From positions 1 to 64,000 of the forward strand of contig NZ_FOVF01000018.1 of assembly GCF_900115085.1 (NCBI RefSeq): 64,000 nt of DNA, read 5' to 3'. Source of the DNA: Dokdonella immobilis (GTDB lineage: Bacteria; Pseudomonadota; Gammaproteobacteria; Xanthomonadales; Rhodanobacteraceae). Position 1 is the stretch's first letter, and every line of letters starts with the position of its first letter. Below are positions 1 through 6,340 of this stretch, piece by piece. Below the pieces are notes generated by a model. That model did no database searches and was not told the DNA's origin. It saw only the letters and a program-made list of their open reading frames with translations. A program made the translations under genes and the position numbers.

Positions 1-259
1 CGCAGGCCCGCGCCATTGTGCGCGAGGAGGTTATTCCCCGCGAGTAGGCAAACAGCACGACCTTGAGCAACACGGCCGGATCGTAGGCTGGCGCACCGGT
101 CTCGTCGTTCTTGAAGCGTGCAGCAAAGCGCCCGAGATCGATTTCGTTGTCGATCAGGTAGCTCAGCGCATGCTCGAAGGTCCCGGGCAGCAATTGCCGG
201 CCATAGGACACCGCGATCATCTTGGTCTGCTCAGGGTCGTAGTGCCGGTATCGCGCCAT
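1..259 (-). mobile_element. Transposase N-terminal part (IS1182/IS5-like, DUF772-type), runs off the left edge
   Basis: The reverse strand opens with ATG at 259 and stays open to base 1, giving 86 residues that begin MARYRHYDPEQTKMIAVSYG and contain FEHALSYLIDNEIDL and YDPAVLLKVVLFAYSRGI. This pattern is typical of the N-terminal DUF772 domain of IS1182-like transposases, which precedes a DDE catalytic domain; that domain would lie outside the window. The start is the first in-frame ATG. The element points away from the small-gene array that follows, and its terminal inverted repeat should lie in 260-335. Whether the complete copy is intact cannot be judged here. Confidence 0.75.
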
Positions 260-347
260 GGCCGATTCGCCTCATTTTCCGCTTTGTTGCGGACAGGACG
301 AATGATAGGCTGGGAGGAGGTTTTTCTACAGCTTCGTTAGGTCTTCA

Positions 348-788
348 ATGGCAATTTCTCGCAAATCGGGTTACTGGTTCGGCACAGAGGATAGTGACGT
401 ACAAGCCGAAATAGAGAGATACAGCTCTCTGAACGAATACGTCGCGACACGATTTGGCAGTGCTGCCTGTGTCTGCGGCGAAAGCGCGTTCAGGCTGGAG
501 TCCGATGAAGAAGCCGGAGCGGCACGTAGAATATGTGTGAGCTGCGGACATTCTAACCTTATGGGAGACTCGGAAGAGTATGTATCCACCGCGAGGTTTG
601 AACGTCATTCCTGTGTCTGCGGTAACGAGTCATTCTCCATCACGTCAGGGCTGGCACTTTATCCAGACAGTTGCGATGTGCGTTGGTACTACATTGGCTG
701 CCGCTGCCGTTCCTGCAGCCTTATTGGTGTCTTTGCAGACTGGAAAAGCGAAAGTGGAGACGCTGACGTTTTTCTAGCAAAGAGCTAA
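348..788 (+). CDS. Small double zinc-ribbon-like hypothetical protein
   Basis: This 146-residue protein of unknown function is rich in cysteine. It shows paired motifs CVCGESAF and CVSCGH in the first half, and CVCGNESF and CRCRSC in the second, so it looks like two tandem zinc-ribbon units. It has no signal peptide or membrane segment and is presumably cytoplasmic and metal-binding. The ATG at 348 sits six bases after GTTAGGT (336-342), which fits the right core of an integron attC site. The TAA stop (786-788) falls within AGCTAAC at 783-789, close to the left core consensus RYYYAAC. This placement of start and stop is typical of a gene cassette. No named family was recognised. Confidence 0.6.
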   Translation: MAISRKSGYWFGTEDSDVQAEIERYSSLNEYVATRFGSAACVCGESAFRLESDEEAGAARRICVSCGHSNLMGDSEEYVSTARFERHSCVCGNESFSITSGLALYPDSCDVRWYYIGCRCRSCSLIGVFADWKSESGDADVFLAKS

Positions 789-883
789 CTCCTCCTCAAG
801 AGACTTCCCGTCAACTCCGGGTGAGTGAGGCTGTGGCCCTGAGCTCATTCAAGCCGACGTGACGGTTCATTCTGGTGTTAGGC
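783..883 (+). repeat. attC-like site between the zinc-ribbon and phosphatase-like genes
   Basis: The left core AGCTAAC (783-789, one mismatch to RYYYAAC) overlaps the upstream stop codon, and the right core GTTAGGC (877-883) matches GTTRRRY exactly. The interval contains ATTCAAGCCGACG (847-859), which recurs exactly at 1255-1267 and resembles the arm of classical attC sites as I remember them. It also contains CAAGAGACTTCCCGTC (797-812), which recurs at 5784-5799. At 101 bp the length is within the known attC range. Folding was not computed. Confidence 0.5.
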
Positions 884-896
884 CGTAGGAAAAGCC

Positions 897-1229
897 GTGT
901 ACCGCAACGTTCTCTTCATCTGTACCCAGAACCGTCTCCGGAGTCCGACCGCTGAACAAGTGTTCGCTGACTGGCCTGGCATTGAGACGCAATCAGCTGG
1001 TCTCGGCAATGACGCAGGCAATCCGGTATCGCCGGAGCTATTGGCTTGGTCGGACGTCATCTTCGTCATGGAAAAGGCGCACCGTAATAAGCTTTCCAAG
1101 AAGTTCCGCCCACATTTGGCGGGCAAGCGGGTCATTTGCTTGGACATTCCAGACGACTACGACTACATGGATCCAGCATTGGTTCGGCTGCTGCGAGCCA
1201 AGGTTCCACGATTCTTGCCTGTCGCCTGA
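897..1229 (+). CDS. Low-molecular-weight protein-tyrosine-phosphatase-like small protein
   Basis: This 110-residue protein begins MYRNVLFICTQNRLRSPTAE. The CTQNRLRS segment fits the C-x5-R P-loop of LMW phosphatases and arsenate reductases (canonical CxGNxCRS), with Cys9 as the predicted nucleophile. A C-terminal DIPDDYDYMDP segment probably supplies the acidic residue. It is shorter than classical LMW-PTPs (about 150 aa) but matches a known group of short versions. The start is GTG at 897; an in-frame TAG at 879-881 rules out anything much further upstream, and AGGAAAA precedes it. It is flanked by two attC-like sequences. Activity on phosphotyrosine is inferred from the loop only. Confidence 0.7.
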   Translation: MYRNVLFICTQNRLRSPTAEQVFADWPGIETQSAGLGNDAGNPVSPELLAWSDVIFVMEKAHRNKLSKKFRPHLAGKRVICLDIPDDYDYMDPALVRLLRAKVPRFLPVA

Positions 1230-1300
1230 GTTGAGGCGAAAATTCGGCCTATTAATTCAAGCCGACGCCACTCCGTTGCGCGGGTAGTCTCAGGTATTGA
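1224..1300 (+). repeat. attC-like site (degenerate)
   Basis: The interval begins over the stop of the phosphatase-like gene. It has outer complementary hexamers CCTGAG (1225-1230) and CTCAGG (1289-1294) and the shared arm motif ATTCAAGCCGACG (1255-1267), followed by a GC-rich segment. The cores are degenerate against RYYYAAC/GTTRRRY, so the call rests mainly on the 13-base motif shared with the site at 783-883. Confidence 0.35.
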
Positions 1301-1329
1301 CCTCTTCAGCCACCAAGTCCGGAGCTATC

Positions 1330-1755
1330 GTGCCTGCAGCAGCAAAACCCAAGGTCGCTCACTCAACGCCGGCTGACTCTTCTGCCGCCGTGGACGCCTT
1401 CATGGCTGAGCTTGTTCATCCGCACAAATCTGAGATCCAGGCGTTGAGAAGACTGATGCTCGAAGTCGACCCTTCCGTTCAGGAAGGTATCAAATGGAAC
1501 GCCCCAAGTTTTCGCACTTCGGAGTACTTCGCCACAACGCATCTTCGGGCCAAGTCTGGTCTCAGTGTCGTCCTTCACCTTGGCGCCAAGGTCCGTCAGC
1601 TGCCTTCTGGTGGCGTCGCCATCGAAGACCCGACCAAGTTGCTCAAGTGGTTGGGCAAGGATCGTGCAATGGTTGAGTTTGCCAGTGCTGAAAAGTTCAA
1701 CGACGCCAGAGCCGCCTTCCAGGCCGTCTTGCGCCAATGGGTGCAGTACATTTGA
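1330..1755 (+). CDS. DUF1801 (YdhG-like) domain protein
   Basis: The product is about 141 aa. The core VDAFMAELVHPHKSEIQALR, then EGIKWNAPSFRT and HLGAKVRQL, are the conserved elements of DUF1801 proteins, small cytoplasmic alpha/beta proteins of unknown function often found in accessory regions. I place the start at GTG 1330, which follows GGAG by five bases; a TTG at 1297 would add 11 residues and cannot be excluded. The family is common in integron cassettes and other mobile DNA, which fits the array here. Confidence 0.75.
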   Translation: MPAAAKPKVAHSTPADSSAAVDAFMAELVHPHKSEIQALRRLMLEVDPSVQEGIKWNAPSFRTSEYFATTHLRAKSGLSVVLHLGAKVRQLPSGGVAIEDPTKLLKWLGKDRAMVEFASAEKFNDARAAFQAVLRQWVQYI

Positions 1756-1792
1756 ATCCTGGCAACGGTCAGCCAGGTGCGGCACCCCTGGG

Positions 1793-1840
1793 GTCCAACC
1801 CCTCCGTCAACGGTACTGGCCTGCGGCCAGCGCGTTGCGT
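1793..1840 (+). repeat. attC-like site (weak)
   Basis: GTCCAAC (1793-1799) fits the left core RYYYAAC exactly, and GTTGCGT (1834-1840) fits GTTRRRY with one mismatch. Between them lies a perfect hairpin, CTGGCC-TGC-GGCCAG (1816-1830). At 48 bp it is shorter than most attC sites, and the surrounding sequence has other GC-rich inverted repeats, including CCTGGC/GCCAGG at 1759-1778. Confidence 0.25.
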
Positions 1841-1929
1841 GGCGCCTGATCGATTCCGTCGGCCCGGGCGTCCGCCACTGGCGGCGCGATGCTACGCTGT
1901 GTCCGCTTGCGTATTGGCCGGGAGTGCCC

Positions 1930-2354
1930 ATGCCGAGAGATATTGACCGCCTGAACGACGGCGAAATCGTCGACCTCAATAACCGCGTTGTCGAGCGGCT
2001 TCGGTTCATTCGCCAGGCACGCCCCATCACGCAATGCTGCAATTCCGCATCGGCGAGCTTGTGTGGTTTGATCCGGACGGCCGCGGACGCGTCGAGGGCG
2101 TAATTGCACGCTACAACAAGAAGTCGGTGTCCGTCCTAACCCCGGATGGGCAGCAATCGAGGGTCGCTCCTGGATTCCTACGCAAGATCGAGCGGCAGTC
2201 CTCGGAGCAGCGGGCAATGTCGTGCAACTCCCAAAGCGGTAGTTCCGAGTGGCAGTGCCCAACGATGCGTTCGAGCGGACCGCGCTGTTCGTCCAGACCC
2301 TCCTTAAGGTGGCGGCCTCAACTCTGGCGTTGGGATGCTTGTGAAACGAATTGA
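1930..2354 (+). pseudogene. Small hypothetical protein with a -1 frameshift near 2021-2025
   Basis: The reading frame from ATG 1930 (GGAG five bases upstream) encodes MPRDIDRLNDGEIVDLNN and on to FIRQAR, then loses sense. The homologous continuation HHAMLQFRIGELVWFDPDG and KSVSVLTPDGQQSRVAPG is in the -1 frame. Together they resemble a family of roughly 85-110 aa cytoplasmic proteins starting with a DL..L.DAEI..LN.RIVERL segment; I have no name for it. One base appears missing around CGCCCCATC (2020-2028). This may be a real inactivating deletion, an assembly error in a C-run, or recoding at the C-run. The open frame continues to 2354, through the attC-like sequence at 2257-2335, so the last 50 or so residues are probably not part of the conserved protein. 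Confidence 0.6.
2257..2335 (+). repeat. attC-like site (best candidate)
   Basis: The left core GCCCAAC (2257-2263) matches RYYYAAC exactly, and the right core GTTGGGA (2329-2335) is its near-complement. The inner arms GCGTTCGAGCGGACCGC on the left and GCGGCCTCAACTCTGGC on the right are largely complementary with bulges, which is the expected attC architecture. At 79 bp the size is typical. The start codon of the next gene overlaps the right core, and the previous frame reads through the site. Confidence 0.55.
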
Positions 2355-2787
2355 ACCCACGATTGGCACTCTCGATCTCGCCTCGGATCCTGCGGCTGAC
2401 GCAGAGGCGCGTGCGCGTTCGAAGGGTCTCCGGGTTCGAAGGGAGTTAGCCCATTTGAGCTTGACGCTGCTGCTCCTCGCGGGTGTCGTTGCGCTTTGTT
2501 ACGCGAGCGCATTGCATGCCGGCATAGTCCCCGAACAGTTCAGGCCTGGATCGCCAAACCTGCTCGCAAGAACGCTGATCGTCGTTGGTTTCGCAACACT
2601 GTTCGGCGCACAGCTTGTTGGCTCACTGGTGTTGTTTCGCTATGGCTTTCTGCGTGCAACACTGTCTGTCATAGTCCCCGGCTATCTGGTTTTTGCTCTC
2701 ATACGCAGTGGAATCTATTGGCAAGTCATGGGGCCATGGTGTGCCAGCCTCGGACTCATTGTCGTCGGCACCGTCATGCTGGCATAG
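2335..2787 (+). CDS. Small integral membrane protein, four predicted helices
   Basis: This 150-residue protein has a charged cytoplasmic-type N-terminus (about 40 aa, ending RRELAHL) and then about four hydrophobic segments: LSLTLLLLAGVVALCYA near 42-58, LIVVGFATLFGAQLVGSL near 80-98, a weaker one near 108-125, and SLGLIVVGTVMLA at the end. No enzymatic motif or named family was recognised. ATG 2335 lies in the right core of the attC-like site; GTG at 2341, two codons later, is an equally possible start. A second small membrane protein of different sequence follows 74 bp downstream. Confidence 0.6.
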   Translation: MLVKRIEPTIGTLDLASDPAADAEARARSKGLRVRRELAHLSLTLLLLAGVVALCYASALHAGIVPEQFRPGSPNLLARTLIVVGFATLFGAQLVGSLVLFRYGFLRATLSVIVPGYLVFALIRSGIYWQVMGPWCASLGLIVVGTVMLA

Positions 2788-2797
2788 CGGTGGCGCA

Positions 2798-2854
2798 CCC
2801 CAACTTTTCAATCAAGTCAACCGCTAATGCGGCAGCTTGTTTCTGCTGTCGGGC
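2798..2854 (+). repeat. attC-like site
   Basis: Left core CCCCAAC (2798-2804) and right core GTCGGGC (2848-2854) each deviate by one base from RYYYAAC/GTTRRRY. Between them, CAATCAAGTCAACCGC and GCGGCAGCTTGTTTCTGC pair with bulges around a TAAT loop. Cores, bulged stem and a 57-bp length make a plausible minimal attC. It lies exactly between two membrane-protein genes. Confidence 0.5.
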
Positions 2855-2860
2855 GCTTTC

Positions 2861-3262
2861 GTGAACTCCGCGCAAATTCGTCTCACGGCATCCTTGATTG
2901 GCGCAGTCATTGTCGTTGCGATGTGGCTTTACTCTTTCCATACCCTGCCTGGCGGCGGAGCCCTACGTACGACTCTGATGTTTGGCGTGCTGTACTTGCT
3001 ACTTTCCCCCTATGACGCAGATTTTCGCGCCGTTGCGCGCGAGCACCCAATTGACCCAAACGTAATCGGCGGCGTCTTCGCTGGCTGGCTTTTCGTCTTA
3101 CTTGCAGCATTGCTCGTAGCCTACGATCAGGGCTTCGAGTTCCCTACCGGGCGAGGGGTTAATCGCCCGCTTTCAGTTATCATCTTTACCCTGCCCCTTA
3201 TCGGCGTAGTTCTACTTCGCTTTTGGCAGATCTATCTGCGCCTTGCTCGAGGGCGCGCCTAA
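2861..3262 (+). CDS. Small integral membrane protein, four predicted helices
   Basis: The product is about 133 residues with four hydrophobic stretches: LIGAVIVVAMWLYSF, TLMFGVLYLLLS, VIGGVFAGWLFVLLAALLV, and LSVIIFTLPLIGVVLL near the C-terminus. It ends in a basic tail. I chose GTG 2861, just after the attC-like right core; a TTG at 2837 would add eight residues that lie inside that site. The TAA stop (3260-3262) is embedded in GCCTAAC (3257-3263), a perfect left-core match. No family or function was recognised; it is not evidently related to the preceding membrane protein. Confidence 0.6.
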   Translation: MNSAQIRLTASLIGAVIVVAMWLYSFHTLPGGGALRTTLMFGVLYLLLSPYDADFRAVAREHPIDPNVIGGVFAGWLFVLLAALLVAYDQGFEFPTGRGVNRPLSVIIFTLPLIGVVLLRFWQIYLRLARGRA

Positions 3263-3331
3263 CCCTCGGGTGTCCATTTTTTCGTGGGAAGTCTTCGTGC
3301 TGACGCACACGGCTCGATTCCGGTGTTCGAT
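3257..3331 (+). repeat. attC-like site
   Basis: GCCTAAC (3257-3263) matches RYYYAAC exactly and contains the upstream stop codon. GTTCGAT (3325-3331) matches GTTRRRY except at one base. The interval is visibly related to 4284-4354: both read GCCTRACC.TC.GGTGTCC near the left end and GCTGACGC, then T.C.GGTGT.CGAT at the right end. The length is 75 bp. Confidence 0.5.
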
Positions 3332-3346
3332 TTCTGAGAGGATGCG

Positions 3347-3661
3347 ATGTTTGGGCCAAAGCCAAAGGGATTCTGGGGTGGTGTCAGGGCGCCAAACGCT
3401 GGCTCCGATCATGATTCCTTGAGGGCTGGCCGCAAGTACCGCGTAATCCGCGAGTTCCGCGACTACGATCACCAACTCCACCCGGTAGGCGAAACCTGGG
3501 AGTTCTGCGGCTTCAACTTCGTTCCGTACGACGATGGGATGTCTTTCTTCGTTTCCCCCGACGGCAAGCAGGAGTGGCACCTCCGGCTTCAGTGGCGGCC
3601 GGAGGGGCAAGGTGCGGTGCTGGATAATCTGGCCGAATACATATCTCCAGATGAAGCCTAA
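3347..3661 (+). CDS. DUF3601 family protein
   Basis: This 104-residue protein contains LRAGRKYRVIREFRDYDHQ, HPVGETWEFCG and FVPYDDGMSFFVSPDG, the hallmark segments of DUF3601 proteins, whose function is unknown. It has no membrane segment or signal peptide. The ATG at 3347 follows GAGAGGATGCG, giving a GAGAGG Shine-Dalgarno, and starts 15 bp after the attC-like right core. A hairpin follows immediately downstream (3663-3688). Confidence 0.75.
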   Translation: MFGPKPKGFWGGVRAPNAGSDHDSLRAGRKYRVIREFRDYDHQLHPVGETWEFCGFNFVPYDDGMSFFVSPDGKQEWHLRLQWRPEGQGAVLDNLAEYISPDEA

Positions 3662-3662
3662 G

Positions 3663-3688
3663 CGTTTGGCGGGGAATCATGCCAAACG
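3663..3688. terminator. Perfect 8-bp inverted repeat after the DUF3601 gene
   Basis: CGTTTGGC (3663-3670) and GCCAAACG (3681-3688) are exact complements around a 10-base loop, two bases after the stop codon. There is no T-run, so it may be a Rho-independent-like structure, an mRNA-stabilising hairpin, or part of another recombination site. Confidence 0.3.
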
Positions 3689-3782
3689 TATGCCACAAGA
3701 CAACAAAATCCAACCAGGCGCTGGGGCCGACGGGATTGTTCCTACGCGTTGGTGGACACCCTGAACTAGCCTTCAGAAGTTC

Positions 3783-4226
3783 TTGCCATGGCCAAGCCCT
3801 CAAGCCACCTGCCGTTACCGCCGTGAATTCAAGACCACAGCCGTTCGCCTGAGCCAGGCTCCGGCTGTCCGTGGGCAATGTGGCAGAGTCGCTTCACATC
3901 CCTTCATGCTGTCTCGTTGGCGCAAACAGGCGCGTCAAGGACTGATCATGACCAAGGGTGTGGCGGCGGACAAAGAGGTCGTTGCCGTGCTGAAGACGCT
4001 GCGCGAGGTCAAGAAGGCCTGTGAGCAGCTCAAAGTGGAGCACGGCCTCTTAAAAAGACGGGCCAGCCTGATGCAGAGCCAGAGCCGGCCGCGCCGCGTG
4101 CCGGACATTGCGCACGTGCAATCCTGGAACAAGTCGATGAAATCGGATATGCACCACCGGCCGCAAATCATGACCGATAGAGGGCTTCGCGATGTTGTGC
4201 GAACCCATGTCGATTCTCACAACTAA
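3783..4226 (+). pseudogene. IS3-family transposase remnant (orfA joined to the tail of orfB)
   Basis: A single 147-codon frame holds degraded pieces of an IS3-type element. The first part reads RREFKTTAVRLSQ, then HPFMLSRWRKQARQG and VKKACEQLKVEHGLLKR, matching the HTH and leucine-zipper parts of OrfA. After about residue 95 it switches to SWNKSMKSDMHHR and LRDVVRTHVDSHN, resembling the C-terminal end of OrfB after the catalytic glutamate (compare family SLKSDWYHR and YIxxYNHQR). The whole DDE core and most of OrfA's N-terminus are missing, so it cannot be active. The stop codon at 4224-4226 lies in AACTAAC, again like an attC left core, suggesting the remnant may travel as a cassette. Confidence 0.6.
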
Positions 4227-4274
4227 CAGCGTTTACACTCGGCCTTGGGCTAGCGCTCGCCCATCGTGTTCGAA
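4221..4274 (+). repeat. attC-like site after the IS3 remnant (weak)
   Basis: AACTAAC (4221-4227, one mismatch to RYYYAAC) overlaps a stop codon, and GTTCGAA (4268-4274) resembles GTTRRRY and the GTTCGAT core at 3325. GGGC-TAGCGCTC-GCCC forms a central hairpin. It immediately precedes the better site at 4284-4354. Confidence 0.3.
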
Positions 4275-4283
4275 GCTCAGTGC

Positions 4284-4354
4284 GCCTGACCATCAGGTGT
4301 CCGTTCTTTGGCAGGAATTCTCCGCTGACGCGGCGGCCCATTTCTGGTGTCGAT
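4284..4354 (+). repeat. attC-like site before the LRR gene
   Basis: GCCTGAC (4284-4290) is one base off RYYYAAC. The right end, TTTCTGGTGTCGAT, aligns with TTCCGGTGTTCGAT at 3318-3331 and CATTCTGGTGTTAGG at 869-882. The internal GCTGACGCGGCGGCCCAT parallels GCTGACGCACACGGCTCG at the earlier site. The LRR gene starts at or just inside its right end. Confidence 0.45.
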
Positions 4355-5321
4355 GCCCATGGTCAAAGTGGATCAGGAAATCCAGGCCCTCGCGGCTAGC
4401 TTGAGCCGGACGGTTGGCGCCGACGACAGCAGGGATTTCACGCACACTCGTGAGTTCTGGGCGAGAGAACCGCAGCGCTCGCTTTCCTGGGCGATGCTTG
4501 CAACTCCCGATGAATACCAAGGCGAAGAGCGGGTGAGGGTCGCTGCCTCTGGTGCCACTGCACGGCAAGTCGTTGATCGCTGGACTGCCCAGCTACCCGC
4601 ACTGAAAGGTATTCGCTGGCTCGAGCTTCCCTCGATGGCTTCTCAGCCGCTCCTGGAAGCCGCGTGCATGCTACCGGCACTGGAAGCTCTACGAATACCG
4701 GCGAACGCGATCACGGATTTGAAGGCGCTGGAAAGCTGCAAAAGCCTCAGGTATCTGCAGATCGGTACGTCGTCGAGTATTGCCAGCATCGAGCCTTTGG
4801 CAAAGCTGACCGGGCTGAACTGGCTGCAGCTCGACAACCTCAAGTGCGCAAGGAATCTCGATCCTCTGGGGTCCTTGGTGGGTCTCATCGGGCTTGGCTT
4901 TACCGGTGCCGAATTCAAAGGGTTCACGGTCGATTCGTTCCAGCCATTGAGATACCTGCAGAACCTGGAATGGTTGCACCTGGGTGCCGTTCACGCCGTT
5001 GACATGTCCCTGGAGCCATTCGCAGCCCTGAGGAAGCTCGAATTCCTTGGGCTCGGCAACTACTTTCCGCTTGCGGAGTTTGCACATCTGTCACTGCACC
5101 TCGACGCCTCCGTTTGTGAGTGGGCGCAGCCATTCGTGCGGCTGCACTCTTCCGTTCTTCCATGTCGTCGGTGCAATGAGAATTGGAAGGTCATTACGTC
5201 CGGAAGGGGTGGCCGCGCCCTTTGTCCCACCTGTGACTCTGTCAAACTGGCCCGCCATGTGGCCAGGTTCAATGCTGCCCGTGGCGCGGCCGCTGCAAGT
5301 GCTTTCTCGCACGGGCAATGA
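4353..5321 (+). CDS. Leucine-rich-repeat protein with C-terminal zinc ribbon
   Basis: The product is about 322 residues. After a roughly 85-aa N-terminal region, tandem leucine-rich repeats run from about residue 88 to 245 (IRWLELPSM, LEALRIPANAITDLKALESC, LRYLQIGTSSSIASIEPLA, LNWLQLDN, LEWLHLGAVHAVDMSLEP, LEFLGLGNYFPL). A C-terminal module then has CRRC near 270 and CPTC near 292, a likely zinc ribbon. There is no signal peptide, so it is probably an intracellular protein-interaction module, unlike secreted internalin-type LRR proteins. ATG 4353 and ATG 4359 are both possible starts, and no clear Shine-Dalgarno is visible. No specific function was recognised. Confidence 0.65.
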   Translation: MPMVKVDQEIQALAASLSRTVGADDSRDFTHTREFWAREPQRSLSWAMLATPDEYQGEERVRVAASGATARQVVDRWTAQLPALKGIRWLELPSMASQPLLEAACMLPALEALRIPANAITDLKALESCKSLRYLQIGTSSSIASIEPLAKLTGLNWLQLDNLKCARNLDPLGSLVGLIGLGFTGAEFKGFTVDSFQPLRYLQNLEWLHLGAVHAVDMSLEPFAALRKLEFLGLGNYFPLAEFAHLSLHLDASVCEWAQPFVRLHSSVLPCRRCNENWKVITSGRGGRALCPTCDSVKLARHVARFNAARGAAAASAFSHGQ

Positions 5322-5411
5322 CCGTTCACTCGGGCGGACTGGATAGCCCCCTGCGTTCTGGTGGACGGCTTGTCAAAATCAATTTCTACGAATCGACCCA
5401 GAAGGTAGCTT

Positions 5412-5765
5412 ATGGAAGTCAATCGCTCTGCTCCTTACGCCCTGGTGGCTGTCGCCTTTGCGCGGGCTCTGGTGGACGGCCGATTCAGCGATGCCCATTC
5501 CATGCTCTCGTCGGGGTTTCGCGCAGCGGTCGATCCGGATCGGATTCGCAACAACTATGACGAGATGATCGAATACGGTGAGGGGCCGCCCACGGTTGTG
5601 GAACTCATGTCTACGATGGAGCAGTGGCCGGACAAGCAACCTCATGACCTGGGCTGGGCGTATGTCTCGATCTCGGGTGACGATTTCTCGGAGGCCGTCA
5701 CGGTCGTTCTCCAGCAGGAGGCTGGCAAACCGGTAATTCGTCATCTTGAGTGGGGACGACCATAG
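5412..5765 (+). CDS. Hypothetical protein, 117 aa
   Basis: The protein begins MEVNRSAPYALVAVAFARAL and ends AVTVVLQQEAGKPVIRHLEW, with a conserved-looking DLGWAYVSISGDDFSEAV segment. An initial helix-rich part with VDGRFSDAHSMLSSGFRAAV followed by a beta-rich half suggests an NTF2-like fold, but this is only an impression. GAAGGTAG lies six bases before ATG 5412. It is the last gene of the small-gene array and is followed by the CAAGAGACTTCCCGTC repeat. No characterised family was recognised. Confidence 0.55.
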   Translation: MEVNRSAPYALVAVAFARALVDGRFSDAHSMLSSGFRAAVDPDRIRNNYDEMIEYGEGPPTVVELMSTMEQWPDKQPHDLGWAYVSISGDDFSEAVTVVLQQEAGKPVIRHLEWGRP

Positions 5766-6340
5766 AGCGCCCCGGCCGCCCTGCAAGAGACTTCCCGTCC
5801 AGTCCGGTCAGATGCCGCTTATCCCTGCGCTCCTGGTCTTGTGCGGATCCTACGCAACGTTTCAGGATGGGGTATCGCTGAGCTCGGTTCACGGAAGTGC
5901 TGGAAGGATTGTCGGGCCGCAGTTTCGTAGTCAGTCCTGTTGCGTCACGGGAGTAGTCCAGCACCACTTCCTGAGTCGCGCGGATGCTTCGCTCATTCAT
6001 CGGCGTCGCCAATCCGCCTGGGATCGGCCGGTGTACGGGACGACGTCCGCCGCGTCGGTCCGGTTCCCTCGGTATGGGCCTGACCCGTTGCCTACCGCTT
6101 CGTACTGAAAGAACGGTTTCTTCGTTTGATTCGTTCATGCCGTTGCATGTGACTTGCTCGTGCGCTGGCCGAGCGGAGGTTGCACCATTGGGTGTTCGAG
6201 CCGCGACCCGGGGTTGCATGAATCACCGCGTGCCGGTGCAAACAAGGCGATCGTCCGTGCTCGTTGACACGCACCCCTCGTCGCCACGCGCGCATTGTGG
6301 GAACCTTGAACGCCTCGATGGATCTGCGGAATCACGCTGC
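5766..6340. other. 575-bp gap with one copy of an array repeat
   Basis: CAAGAGACTTCCCGTC at 5784-5799 repeats 797-812 exactly, and the match extends with a few mismatches to about 25 bases. This marks it as a relic of the same spacer family. The rest contains open frames without recognisable protein families, and no clear promoter or RNA gene was found. It separates the accessory array from the conserved genes starting at 6341. Confidence 0.4.

Noticed and set aside
5316-5374. Another attC site between the LRR gene and the 117-aa gene
   Set aside because: GCGTTCTGGTGGACGG resembles the right ends of other sites, but no left core was found.
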